Assembly (NCBI GenBank): GCA_026182355.1
Contig: JAPFBL010000009.1
Location: forward strand, 682,001-746,000
Length of the DNA stretch: 64,000 nucleotides
Reading direction: 5' to 3'
Source: Hermatobates lingyangjiaoensis
Lineage: Eukaryota; Arthropoda; Insecta; Hemiptera; Hermatobatidae
Each line of letters starts with the position of its first letter. Positions within the stretch are counted from its first letter, which is position 1. Positions 23,585 to 33,765 of this stretch are shown here, piece after piece. Both the position numbers and the translations under genes were made by a program. The notes beneath the pieces are model-generated. The model was not told the origin of the DNA. It searched no databases and worked only from the letters and a program-made list of their open reading frames with translations.

Positions 23585-23795
23585 TCTTAACCACAATATG
23601 AAATGGAGAAAAAAGGACTAAGATCTTTCAACCACAACAAGCAGTCTTTGTCAGAGTCAAAAACCCAACGTTTTTGACGAAGACCGCTTGTTGTGGTTGA
23701 AAGATTTAGTCTTCTATTTTTTCATTTCATATTGTGGTTTAATTATTGATTGTTATTTCACGTGTTTATGTGAAATTTTGTTATATATATATAAG
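23585..23795. mobile_element. PLE family A head-to-head pair
   Basis: A minus-strand copy (about 23585-23668, core CUGACAA) is joined head-to-head to a plus-strand copy (about 23669-23795) at CCCAACGTTTTTGACG. The plus copy lacks the first bases of the core, so neither motif is intact. The plus copy ends with the family A terminal hairpin (ATTTCACGTGTTTATGTGAAAT) and then TATATATATA. Confidence 0.7.
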
Positions 23796-24663
23796 CAAAT
23801 TTCACGAAAGAGATGTGTTTTTTACATCCATTTTTTTGTATAAAGTAATTAATAGTTATAGTAGTTCAAACTTCAGTTAAAACATGACATACATATAATT
23901 ATATATGATTCTCATATTATGCTCGGAGTTAAAAAATAATAATACTTGGTTAATGTTATCTCGTTAATTTTAAATTTTTATTTTAGTCATTAACATGTTC
24001 ATGTTAAACTTAAGATTCTTAATTACGCGTTTCTAAAAATATTCTATTCACAAATATAGGCTGATAAATCCTAGAAAACTTTAAAAATGAGGTTAATTAA
24101 TTTAATTTTAAAAGATCTAATTTTCGTCGTCTGTAATGATTAAGAATGCAAGTTAACAAGTTGAAAGATTCAGAGTTATCAAGTTCTTTGATGAGAGTCT
24201 GTTTAGAAAACAAATGTTATAAGTGAAGCTTTAATTAGGTCTTCTCCAAGGATGCAAATCTTATTATCCTCTTTAAGGATTAAGGGTGAAACTGCTGGTA
24301 AAATTTACTGAGTGCTTCTCTAAATTATTAAGAGATTTAAACAGAGTTATCTCTGGACAAGTTTTTCAGTGAGATTTGCATTGTAAACAGCATCTCTCTT
24401 GCTTGTAATTGGAACATATCCAAACAACCACCTACAATATTCAAACAAGTGAGTCATTTGAAGTTTTTAAATAGACTACAACAAATATTTATGACTACGA
24501 TGAATATTTTATTTTTAATCTGAAATAGAAGTGTGATTTATGGCACTTTATTTTGAAATGTTAACAGTTATTATTGTGTTAGTATTCTACACATTCAATA
24601 CCATTAGTGCCAAGTTATATAGCATGTTCAGAATAATTTTAGTTGATATAATACCACTATATA

Positions 24664-24895
24664 TATATAACGATTTCACATAAACCCGTGAAATAACAAT
24701 CAATGATCAAACCATAATACGAAATGGGAAAACAAGACTAAGATCTTTCAACCACAACAAGCTCTCTTCGTCAGAGTCAAAAACCCAACTGAGTTGAAAT
24801 TAGTGAGGAAACAATTGACGAAGATCACTTGTTACGCTTGAAAGATCTTAGTCTTGTTTCCCCATTTCATATTGCGGTTTAATCATATATATATA
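24664..24895. mobile_element. PLE family A head-to-head pair between TA tracts
   Basis: The left minus-strand copy ends outward in ATTTCAC-type hairpin sequence and TATATATATA; the right plus-strand copy ends outward at TATATATATACG. The centre (about 24788-24812) is a short unpaired junction. The left copy has a complete core (24736-24778). The right copy has TTGACGA in place of CTGACGA. Confidence 0.75.
24736..24778 (-). ncRNA. Hammerhead-like ribozyme motif, family A (weak stem II)
   Basis: Minus strand: stem I GACT, core CTGACGA, extra A, a 17-nt region where stem II should form, GAA, palindrome AGATCT, T at the cleavage position, stem I partner AGTC. Core, palindrome and stem I match the copy at 39935, but the stem II bases are mutated (GAGAG against TGGTT), so activity is doubtful. 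Confidence 0.5.
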
Positions 24896-24899
24896 CGTT

Positions 24900-26815
24900 T
24901 CCGAGTTAACTTTAGGTACACAGTAAATAGAAAAACACATTTACAGAGTCTAATTAAAAATATTTCTCCCATGTTTTGTAATGATCATGCTTACTATTTT
25001 TTATATAAGGCTTAAAAATACCAAAAATACTATTTAAGTAAATAACGACTGAAAATAGTTTCTAAAAGTTTATATTATGGGTGTTATTATTTAGCAGAAA
25101 ATGAACAGGACCAATATTTTTTACCAAAATTAATTATATATTTTAATGGAATAATGATTCAGAAATAGTTTATTTTATGGATAACATCTAAAAAAGATGA
25201 TTCTTTCTTACAGTTAGTCAGGGCCATTTTATTTCTCGTGTTATTACTCTATAAAAAAAATGAGAATAAAAAGTCTTAATAATTTTCGTGTTAAAGTCAA
25301 TGGGAGCTACCATTGATTGCTACATAATCTGTTCATTTGTTCCTAAATAAAGTTTCACATTATTCTATGAGATTTATGAGTGACTCACTGATCATGTTGA
25401 AATATTCCTCTAAAATTTTCCATAATTTGACTACAAAAGTCATATAAATTTCCCCAAATGAGAAATAAAAAGACTAAATGTGTTGTTGGCAATGATAAAT
25501 GTACTTTTTATGCCGTCGGATAGGAATGAGATACACTCAAGTCTGTGCTGAATTCCAATAAAGCAATTGCTTTGACATTGAAACATTTGAATTGTATTTG
25601 CTATGCCATTGGCTCAATAGTTGCTATTTATGACCCGAATTCTTCTTCTTTTTACCAGTTTGTAGAAACATTTTCAATGGTGTTCACCAGCCAGGAATGT
25701 AGCGATTCAAACAAGAATTCGTAAAACAAGCGTTATTTCCCATTGTATGATTGTTTCTAATATCAGTAGTTATTTAACTAATGTGTGATTGTATTTGAGA
25801 AATATCAATGTTTATGAGATTTTTCTTCTTTTTTTTACTTTATGATACTTTTTTACTCATAACTAAAGAATAGAGAAAAATACCCCGAAAACACACATCA
25901 CCATTTTTTACCATAGGAATCCATTTTTGACAATTTTTTGATAATATCTGTCTACGTTTACGTAAATGGGTTTATATGGTCTCCTTTGTGAATACATAAT
26001 AGAACACAACGTCTGACAGAAACAAATGTCTCTATATTTCTAGCTATATAAAAGCTCATATTCCTTTTAGAAACATGGAAAAGTAATCTATCCTACTTTA
26101 TGTCAGCATTAAATATTTTTTTCCACACTTCTTGTCTCTCTAGAAACTATAAAATTATGAAGATAGTCAATAAATACTTAATAAATTTAAAATTTTGCAA
26201 GACGCAGTATATCATCAAAAAAGGACAGGTATTACATATGCCTGTAGTGACATGTCAAATTTGCATGCGCTAACATTTTACCATAAACAAAGTTAAAGAA
26301 TTCAATGAAACTAATTTATTAAAAGTAGCTAACTTTCTTCAAGTAATACTAATAATTCTATCAATAATAATAATTGAGAGTGCTAATGGTCAAGTAGGTG
26401 GTTCACTTAGCAATTTTAAATAAAAAAAAATAATTATTGAATAATAATCAATTGAACTAATTTGAATGATAATTAATTGAGAATAAAATGTAACAGTTCG
26501 TATTATTTAGAATAAAAAATATATACTGTAAAAAAATTAAAAGCAAATAAAGTAGCTATATTATTTTTAGTTCATTTTTTAAAGATGGAATGAGGATCTC
26601 ATATACATAAAAGAATATATATAATTTTACATTGTTTGTGTTAATGTTGAGCCAGCCATTGTTAACGGAGCCAGCGCTTTCTATTTGATTTCATCTAACA
26701 GGACAAATTGAAAACAATCCCTGCGAAAAAATAATAAACCAGTAACACCTAATTGATAAAGCATTATATTACATTCTTTAATATAAAGGATGTATCTACC
26801 CTGGTAGAAGTATAA
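24900..26815. other. Gene-free AT-rich stretch
   Basis: No supportable features. Confidence 0.4.
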
Positions 26816-26819
26816 AATA

Positions 26820-26955
26820 TTCTTGAGTTAGGTAATAATTAGGACTCCCAATTTTTATTGCAGTAGAATCATTGCATGGTATCACAAAGGGCCAATGTCT
26901 GGTCTAAGTGTGTTCTCATGTGAGACTTCCACTTCAATCTAACCTAACCTAATAC
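26820..26955 (+). mobile_element. SINE 3' fragment
   Basis: A 5'-truncated copy: CTTGAGTTAGGTAATAATTAGG, GACTCCCAATTTT, GTAGAATCATTGCATGG and ending in CAATCTAACCTAACCTAA, matching the last part of the SINE at 14002. Confidence 0.65.
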
Positions 26956-26959
26956 ATTT

Positions 26960-29900
26960 CATTGAATGTCACCAACCTTACGTATTGACTATATTTACCA
27001 GTTTATGATTATACACCTGTTTAAGTGGTGTATGATTAAATTGTTATTGCAATTGGCCCCATGGAGGAGCCACCTGAAGAGAGATCAATTATATATATAC
27101 CAACTATATCAATTATATTGGCGACTTACAACTCTAACAGTAAGTTTACTTACATTAAAGTTGAGTGTAAACCACTCTTAACACTTTTATCAAATGGTTT
27201 ACTGAAATCTTTCAGACTTTTTTTATAATATTCTAAAATTAAAAAAAAAGAAGATGTTTACTTTTAAAGTAAAATCATAAATAGCGAACAATAAATGTTT
27301 GGTCAAGAGCTCCTTGTGTAATAAACCACACTTTGGCAGAACCATAAAACTTGTTATAGTTACATTTTAGTGTCGTTTTTTACTGGTATTTATTTGTTGT
27401 GCCAAGATAATAATAAATTAAACAGTCTAACCAAATGAGTCGTTAAACTGGCTTCACAGTTACTCTAAAAAATATATATAAAAAACAAATAATTACGAAC
27501 ACGAAGTATTATAGTCATAGACTATTGCAGAAGTAATAACAAGTTTTTACTTTAAGAGAAAAACAAAGCTTGTCTGCCAAATAAATGACAAAACAGATTC
27601 AATTTATAAAAGCCAAAACTGTAAATTTATTTATAGCTATTAATAACAATTAAGCTATTCTAACTTCATTTTAAATATTTGTTAGGACAGAACTGTAACT
27701 TTTTATATGAATATTTTATATGTTTAATTCTAGGAGCTTCTAACTGGGTCAATTATCCCTTTATCTGTTTGTGATGTGAATAACATTTGCTTAAACTTTT
27801 GTTTTAGAATTAATGTTTTATATAGTTACTTTTCTCAGACATGCATGGCTCATAGAATATGTATCGCTGAATTATAATTAAAGAAGAGGACATAAGTTCA
27901 GAGTGCTGAGTATAAAATATTTCAGTAGTCAGCAAACTTTTCTATTCTGGGGTCCCTTTCCTTGTAAAAGTATCGTTCGGAAGAGCAAGGTTTTTCACCT
28001 TGTATATAAGAGTACCTACAACACTGAGTTTTAAACGATAATTCTTTAGTGACTCACGATTAATTGTACAAGTTTTATAAACTGCTTACGAATTGATGAA
28101 ATCACAAATAATCACAAAAAATAACAATAAAATGTAACTAATATATATCATACAGTTATTTATAATAAGGGGATGAACGCTCCATTGAAATCCATATATT
28201 ACAATTATAATAAAATGCTAACCATACATAATCTATGAAGATCATTTCATTGAATGAATAAACAATAATTTTGATGTAATTTCAAGAGGTAAAACCTTTT
28301 ACTCAATCCAATTGTAATAGGGTTATAGAAGACACTGTAACTCTATTCGATGCCTACATGATCCTATATGTAACTTATTTTTTAATTATTGTAAATTAAA
28401 CTATTCTCTAGAACGTCAGGCAATAATCTGATGACTTTAAAACTAATTTGAATTATTAAAGGTATAAAATCATTTTCATCTGACAAGTGCTTCATTGTAG
28501 GAATAGTTCTTAATTATATACATGATTCCACAATGCCTACAATAATAATAGTGTATTCATGTATGCATAAGCTGCAAAGACTTGGCTTTGCTTGAGCGTC
28601 AATCACTTTTAATAATATTTAATCAAGTGTTCTCAACTATGATATTCTTAACTTCTTATTAGAATATCCAATATTCTATAGAATGGATACATACTCGGCA
28701 CACAAGAGCTGATCTAGTCCTTTTGTCGTCAACAATAACCTTATTGTAATGTTAACGCAACCATGCATGTCATTTCCTAACAAAAACATTGCTGATTCCA
28801 ATACAAAAAGTAAGTACACTTCTTAATTATGATGCTGTGTTAAAATTTCTAACAATTTTAACATTTAAAGTATGATTGCTAGTACCACAGAGGTTACTAT
28901 TTATACACATAGCCTTATATGTATTAATTTCATAAGTCTCTTTTTCATTCACATGTTTATTGTGAAATCTTGTTATAGGCTTGTATATAAGTTTATCTAT
29001 GCTTCTACAGGTTTTGAAACAAAATAGAACTTGTTTGAAATTTAGAAATAAATTAGTAAATTTTTTTACAAGTAAGATAGTATTGAATGTATTAACTTGT
29101 ATAGGAAGTAATGAATCGAATCAAGGAATATTGGATTATTCTCTTCCCATAACCGTAAATAATGAATAACTTTCAGTTTTCTCCTGATAATGGTCCAGTC
29201 TAGAAACCAGTTGAGGCGCGAGGGAAACATATGAGATAACATTTTTGTAATAAAATCTTATTAATTCTTTTTTTATTTGTAATAATTAAGAACCACATTC
29301 TGTTTTGATTAAAAATGATTGAACAGTAATGTCATCAATGTATTGAATGTTTCTTTAGAAGACGAAGAGAAAGGGGACAAAGTGGTCATCTCAGAATCGT
29401 CATTGTGAAAGACATTCGAGTTCAAACAGGAATTAAACGGACTCTTATAAACCATAACCTATGACAGTCTTCATTCATGATTTAACAAATTTTACTTGTT
29501 TAGTTCTGAGTCCGAACATCCAGAAATGATTCCGGAATGGGAGAGTTCCGGGACAGGTGGTAGCACTAACAACTACATCTCTAATTGCTACACTTATACA
29601 AATTCAAATTGTTAGTATCACAAAGGTTAGTATACATCATATTATTATAAAAATCCGTCATATCTCGTGAATAGATGTTGTAGACACCAGACTGGGTTTG
29701 CACTAGTTCACTTCAAGTACGGTTGATTATATTTTAAGTGTTCGGTTACAAATAACTGATTCCAATATGTTGTTTGAAAGGAATTTATACTCAAGATCCT
29801 AAGACTATGATAAATACTACTTGAAGATACAATATGTACGAACCAGGTCAGATGTTTACAACAACGATTTACGAGCTATGACACATTTTTATAACAATAT

Positions 29901-31660
29901 AACATATCTTTAAAAATAAGGATTTACATATTCTAGAAAAAGTATTACAGGCAAGAGCGGTGTCACTAAAAGAGGAACGCTCCTTGGAAATCCATATATT
30001 ACAATTTTAATAAAATGTTAACTGTAAATAATCTTTTCTTGGAATGAATATACAATATTATATATACAATATTAGTATTTAATGTTATTTTAAGAGGCAA
30101 AACTGAATGCTATCATAATTAGTTTAGAATCAATAAATTAATTTAATAAACATTAATTAAAGTTTCACTGTAACTTTACTTTTTTGTAAGTTGAGTATGG
30201 ATGACGGTAGATTTTTCTGTTGGTCTTGGTGTTATAAAATACCATTTAACTGGAAATGTACAGAATATAGATTGGATTGTCTGAAGAACGGATGTAAGGT
30301 ACTGTCATCACGCTCTATTATAACAAAATATATAGCCTTCCTGGACTTCAAAAAAGCAAACATTATCAAGATCACAATATTTCAAGGCCTATTCTCATTT
30401 GGACAGACAGTTGTTTCCATAAACTGGCAGAAATATCTTCTGAGAATACACCGGTGAAGAACCCAGTTCAAGGTAGGCCCATAATATAATTTATAATTCT
30501 ACTATCTCAAGTCAAACGGTTATATTGAAATAATTTCAAGCATTGCACACCAGTTATAACAAAGTTGAAATAATTGATCTATAGTAATCTGGTATGTTAT
30601 AATTATTATTACTAAACTGAGGGTCTGAGTCCCATTGGACTCGTGCGCGCCTTGACCTTATCTGCCCTATTATGCTTCCCTTTGTCATATCTAAAATCAA
30701 TATTCCATTTCAAGTTATTCATTGAGCTTTATAATTGTTCTTGTAGAAATAGCATTCACTCTTATTGCTTGTAAAAGTGATTTTGAAAAAAAAATTTAAC
30801 CTTTTAAAGGCAATTGGCAAGCATTCATATAGAATGTGTTCTGAGGTTTCCACCTCATCCAGAAAGAGTCTCCATTCTTCATATGATGTTGATTGTAACG
30901 TTCATAATGTGTTAGTTAAGAAGATAACGTCTGGATGAATGTGCCATATATATTTTTAAATCTTAGCTTTGAATGTGTATCATACCTTAATAATTACTTG
31001 GTTCATTTCAAAAGTATTTTAAAAATATAGAATAAATGGGTTGAACTACATCAAAGTCATATAATTTTGTACGCATAATTTTAATAAATTGTAACTGGAT
31101 AGATCTCAATATGGCAATATGAACAGATATAGAGTTTAAAGAAATGAGGATAAAATACTATCAAGACCTTTGGCAGGGGGTTATGACATGTCAGTCTGTT
31201 TATTGTATTCGAGAGGACAGAGGGTGTTTGCTATCTGAAGCAGAAACGTGCTTCACGAAGGCAATCTTTAAGAGGAGTGCCAATGAATAGCTGATTCATT
31301 TATGAATAGAGATGATAGTGCCATTTACATGTTCAACTCTCGGAGAATTTCAGTGTCGAATTCATTAAGCAAATTTTATTAGTGAAAAACAGCTTCTTAA
31401 GTACAATAAAATTCCATATCAAAATACATAATATCTATGGTAAGTATAGCATCTGTGCCAATTTCATAGTCAAAAGTAAGTTCAGTTCTACTAGGTCATT
31501 AAACTGTAGTAGAAGTATTTATATATATGCTATTTATATTTATATTTTAAAATATAGTATATAATATATATATTATAATTAATAAATAATATATATTTAT
31601 ATATATATATTAAGTAATTCTTTTAACTTGTCATGATATGTTAACCCAACTGGTAAAGTT
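26960..31660. other. Long gene-free AT-rich stretch
   Basis: Open frames here are short and without recognisable motifs. Two small items stand out: a family A terminal-hairpin remnant (ATTCACATGTTTATTGTGAAAT) at about 28946-28967, and a degenerate hammerhead-like string at 29170-29215 (CTC, CTGATAA, GAAACCAGTTGAGG). 31502-31612 is an AT-only tract. Confidence 0.45.
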
Positions 31661-31678
31661 CAAATGTCTCTGGCAAAA

Positions 31679-31935
31679 CAAATTTGGGATTTACCCCAAA
31701 ATGAAAGAAAAATAATCAGAAAATTAGAGACAGTCAGTAAAAAAGTCGTAAATGCAGAGGCTGCTGCATATTTCAATTCAACATGTTTAAAAGAAGATTT
31801 GCTGCCTACCTATACAAATACATATATTTGTGTATGATGGCAGCAAATCCTCACGTAAACATGTTTCATTGAAATACACAGCAGCCTCTGCGTTAACGAT
31901 TTTAAAGCTGGTCTGCTCCATTTTACGAACAACCT
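31679..31935. pseudogene. PLE N-terminal coding fragment in a tail-to-tail palindrome
   Basis: The plus strand from 31679 translates with QIWDLPQNERK, then KKVVNAEAAAYFNSTC and EDLLPTYTN. These are matched by independent fragments at 51721 (KKVVNAE, EDLLP, YTNIY) and 56035 (LIWDLPPD). This is the segment before the reverse transcriptase in these PLEs. Arms 31742-31806 and 31839-31904 form an imperfect inverted repeat around a TA-rich centre, so here the sense-strand 3' ends meet. Substitutions and lack of continuation show it is a fragment. Confidence 0.65.
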
Positions 31936-32043
31936 TGCGGTGGGCTGGTATTAAAAGAAATCATTTTACATCTTCTCATGCCAAAGTAAGATGTCTCTTC
32001 GACAATTGATATGGTCAAGTATTGATATGGCTGTGTATTTCAA

Positions 32044-32044
<1 letters not shown>

Positions 32045-32085
<41 letters not shown>
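32045..32085. repeat. (TA)n microsatellite
   Basis: About 20 TA units. Overlapping open frames reading YIYIYI are artefacts of this run. Confidence 0.95.
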
Positions 32086-32087
<2 letters not shown>

Positions 32088-32189
32088 CGTGTTTCTTATA
32101 TATATATAGCAGTTATTGTGTTATATTCTGTTATTGTGTCCAGTTTGGATCATCTTTCCGTTTATCAAGTGAATATATTTATATATATA

Positions 32190-32350
32190 AAGATTTCACA
32201 TAAACACGAGAAATAACAATCAATGATAGAGTTGGGTTTTTGACTCTAACGAAGACCGCTTGTTACGGTTGAAAGATCTTAGTCTTGTTTTCCCATTTCT
32301 TATTGTGGTTTGATCATAAATAAATAAATAAATAAATATATATATATACG
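32190..32350 (+). mobile_element. PLE family A copy with hammerhead-like motif, core mutated
   Basis: A short minus-strand tail (GATTTCACATAAACACGAG) at the left is joined to a plus-strand copy. The motif at 32242-32284 has stem I GACT/AGTC, stem II ACCG/CGGT, GAA, AGATCT and T intact, but core G5 is changed to A (CUAACGA). G5 is invariant in hammerheads, so this copy should be inactive. It ends at an AATAAATAAAT/TATATATA tract. Confidence 0.7.
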
Positions 32351-32438
32351 GTACTGTTTTCTTGACCCAAATTACTAACAAAACACTTTTTCTTCTTCTC
32401 GGAATTTGGTCAGGGTAAATATATGGAATCACCTTTTT

Positions 32439-32476
32439 GCCAACGTTTCGTCTTTATTTTAAGACATCCTCAGGGC
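32439..32476 (-). ncRNA. Hammerhead-like ribozyme motif, class E
   Basis: Minus strand: stem I GCC, core CTGAGGA, extra T, stem II GTCTT..AAGAC, GAA, palindrome ACGT, T at the cleavage position, stem I partner GGC. All core positions fit the hammerhead consensus. Stem I is only 3 bp. Confidence 0.65.
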
Positions 32477-32601
32477 TATAAACTAACAAAAAAAAAACAA
32501 TAAACAATGGACATTTGTCATTTCTACTTCAATTTTTTATGATGTTTCTAAAGTAGAAATGACAAATGTCCATTGTTTATTGTTTTTTTTGTTAGTTTAT
32601 A

Positions 32602-32639
32602 GCCCTGAGGATGTCTTAAAATAAAGACAAAACGTTGGC
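32602..32639 (+). ncRNA. Hammerhead-like motif, class E, G12 mutated
   Basis: Mirror copy of the motif at 32439 with the same stems, but the invariant GAA reads AAA (G12 to A). It is predicted inactive and is a natural control for the intact arm. Confidence 0.6.
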
Positions 32640-32702
32640 AAAAAGGTGATTCCATATATTTACCCTGACTAAATTCCGAGAAGAAGAAAAAGTGGTTTGT
32701 TT

Positions 32703-32860
32703 TATATATATATACATGTTTAGTTGAACTACCTTCAACTGTAAAGGGTTATATTTTGTACTGTGGCATGAAAAAATTTCATTGTCCATTTTTAAGGTTC
32801 TCACCTTTGTTTTAAATCTTTCTGGTACTAAATACACTAGTTCTCCAAATGCTTTATTAT
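32703..32860 (-). pseudogene. PLE N-terminal coding fragment following a hammerhead motif
   Basis: The minus strand reads NKAFGELVYLVPERFK then KVRTLKMDNEIF and KVVQLNMYIYI, ending in a TA tract at about 32703. The block FGEL-YLVP recurs at 40200 (FGELMYLVPNLWK), where the frame is also open, so this is a conserved coding segment. It begins within a few bases of the hammerhead motif at 32864, placing the ribozyme immediately 5' of the PLE reading frame. It is truncated at the TA repeat. Confidence 0.6.
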
Positions 32861-32863
32861 TTA

Positions 32864-32904
32864 TAACTGACATGTTTCGGTCTCCTTGACCATCTTCAGA
32901 GTTA
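32864..32904 (-). ncRNA. Hammerhead-like ribozyme motif, class C (intact core)
   Basis: Minus strand: stem I TAACT, core CTGAAGA, extra T, stem II GGTC-AAGGA-GACC, GAA, palindrome ACATGT, C at the cleavage position, stem I partner AGTTA. Every invariant hammerhead position is present, stem I is 5 bp and stem II 4 bp. The only departures from the textbook form are the extra base after the core and a stem III sequence better suited to pairing with a second molecule. Predicted cleavage is 3' of the C at plus-strand position 32869. Confidence 0.78.
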
Positions 32905-32954
32905 ATGATATTTATAAAAAAAAAAACTTATTCCTACTAACTACCACTATATAC

Positions 32955-33030
32955 ACTATTTTTCATGCCACAGTACAAAGGTCGTTCAACAAAACATGTA
33001 TAAAAGAAGGATTGCTCCCCAAATTTACAA

Positions 33031-33035
<5 letters not shown>
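32955..33035 (+). pseudogene. PLE N-terminal fragment abutting (TA)n
   Basis: The plus strand reads HATVQRSFNKTCIKEGLLPKFTNI and then runs directly into TA repeats. It shares CATGCCACAGTAC and GTTCAACAAAACATGTAT with the minus-strand fragment at 32703-32860, so the two form an outward-facing pair with 3' ends on TA tracts. Confidence 0.6.

Positions 33036-33074
<39 letters not shown>
33036..33074. repeat. (TA)n microsatellite
   Basis: TA run shared as the 3' boundary of two opposing PLE copies (32955-33035 plus, and the main PLE on the minus strand). Confidence 0.95.
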
Positions 33075-33080
<6 letters not shown>

Positions 33081-33120
33081 GGATTAATTTACCACAATGA
33101 AAACAATTTTTTAAAAACAA

Positions 33121-33158
33121 TGCTCTAAGGCCTTTCGTTAACACATCTTCGGAGAGCA
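33121..33158 (-). ncRNA. Hammerhead-like ribozyme motif at the 3' end of the main PLE, class D
   Basis: Minus strand: stem I TGCTCT, core CCGAAGA (U4 to C), extra T, stem II region GTGTTAAC, GAA, palindrome AGGCCT, T at the cleavage position, stem I partner AGAGCA. Stem I is 6 bp and perfect. It lies about 115 bp downstream of the GIY-YIG stop codon and about 45 bp before the (TA)n tract, exactly where a PLE terminal repeat should be. The U4 to C change probably weakens or removes activity. Confidence 0.7.
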
Positions 33159-33271
33159 AGTGAACTAAAAAAACAATAAATACTTGTTAAGTTGGCTGAT
33201 TGAAATTTCCAAAATTGATGGCAACCCTGAATGTGTTTAATAATGAAGTCTTCATCTGTTTAATTATCCCG

Positions 33272-33760
33272 TTAATCAAAACCATCTAATTTGTAGAGTC
33301 CTAGGCCATTGTTCATCAACCTCTCATAAAAGTTCTTTATGAGGGCACTTTCTACGATATTTCTTCTTCTTTCTGAAGATACGTATATTAATTCATTTGC
33401 TTCATTCCAATTAATCACATGATTACTGTCTCTTATGTGAATGAACAAGGCACTCTTTTCGTCCTCTCTTCTGATGGAGTATTTGTGCTGTTTTATCCTT
33501 GTAACAAGACCTTTGCTCGTCTGTCCAATGTAAGACATTTCACAGTCAGTACATGGTATCCTGTATACACAACAGTCCTTTCTTTTTGGCTTATTATTAA
33601 CAAGTCTGTTAAACAAGTTACCATCATTACTGAACACAACAGAAACGTCCAATCTTTTCATAAATGAAGGCATATCTTTCAAACAAGGACTGTATGGAAT
33701 GACTAACAAATTCCTTCTTGTGAACTGTTCTTCATTTTTTAATATCATGGATTGTTTCAC
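33272..33760 (-). pseudogene. Penelope-like element GIY-YIG endonuclease segment
   Basis: This is the C-terminal nuclease of a Penelope-like retroelement, which nicks target DNA so that reverse transcription can start there. The 162-codon frame holds linker motif NLLVIPYSP (residues 17-25), VYRIPCTDC (65-73; the family's GIY-like strand with a Cys pair), YIGQT (77-81; the YIG strand), R88, H92, FIHIRDSNH (106-114), and NIVESALIKNF (134-144) with the expected catalytic Glu at 137. It ends GLYKLDGFD, typical of the family. The first codon is GTG and is not a true start: the frame simply opens where an inserted element ends. It is the continuation of the reverse transcriptase at 37129-38600, split from it by two insertions. 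Confidence 0.9.
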
Positions 33761-33765
33761 CTTTT

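Larger units (their letters stand above)
32377..32703. repeat. 153-bp-arm palindrome, PLE class E
   Basis: Left arm 32377-32529 and right arm 32551-32703 are near-identical inverted copies separated by 21 bp. Each arm contains a hammerhead-like motif near its inner half (32439-32476 minus, 32602-32639 plus). The outer flanks are TA-rich on both sides (before 32350 and after 32703). The arms differ by a few substitutions, so they have diverged only slightly since formation. Confidence 0.85.

Noticed and set aside
29170..29215. Plus-strand CTGATAA..GAAACCAGTTGAGG as a hammerhead
   Set aside because: Core G8 is changed, stem II does not form, and only 3 bp of stem I remain; at best a decayed copy.
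32022..32216. Open frames reading YIYIYI across TA repeats
   Set aside because: They are produced by the (TA)n microsatellite and have no conserved residues.
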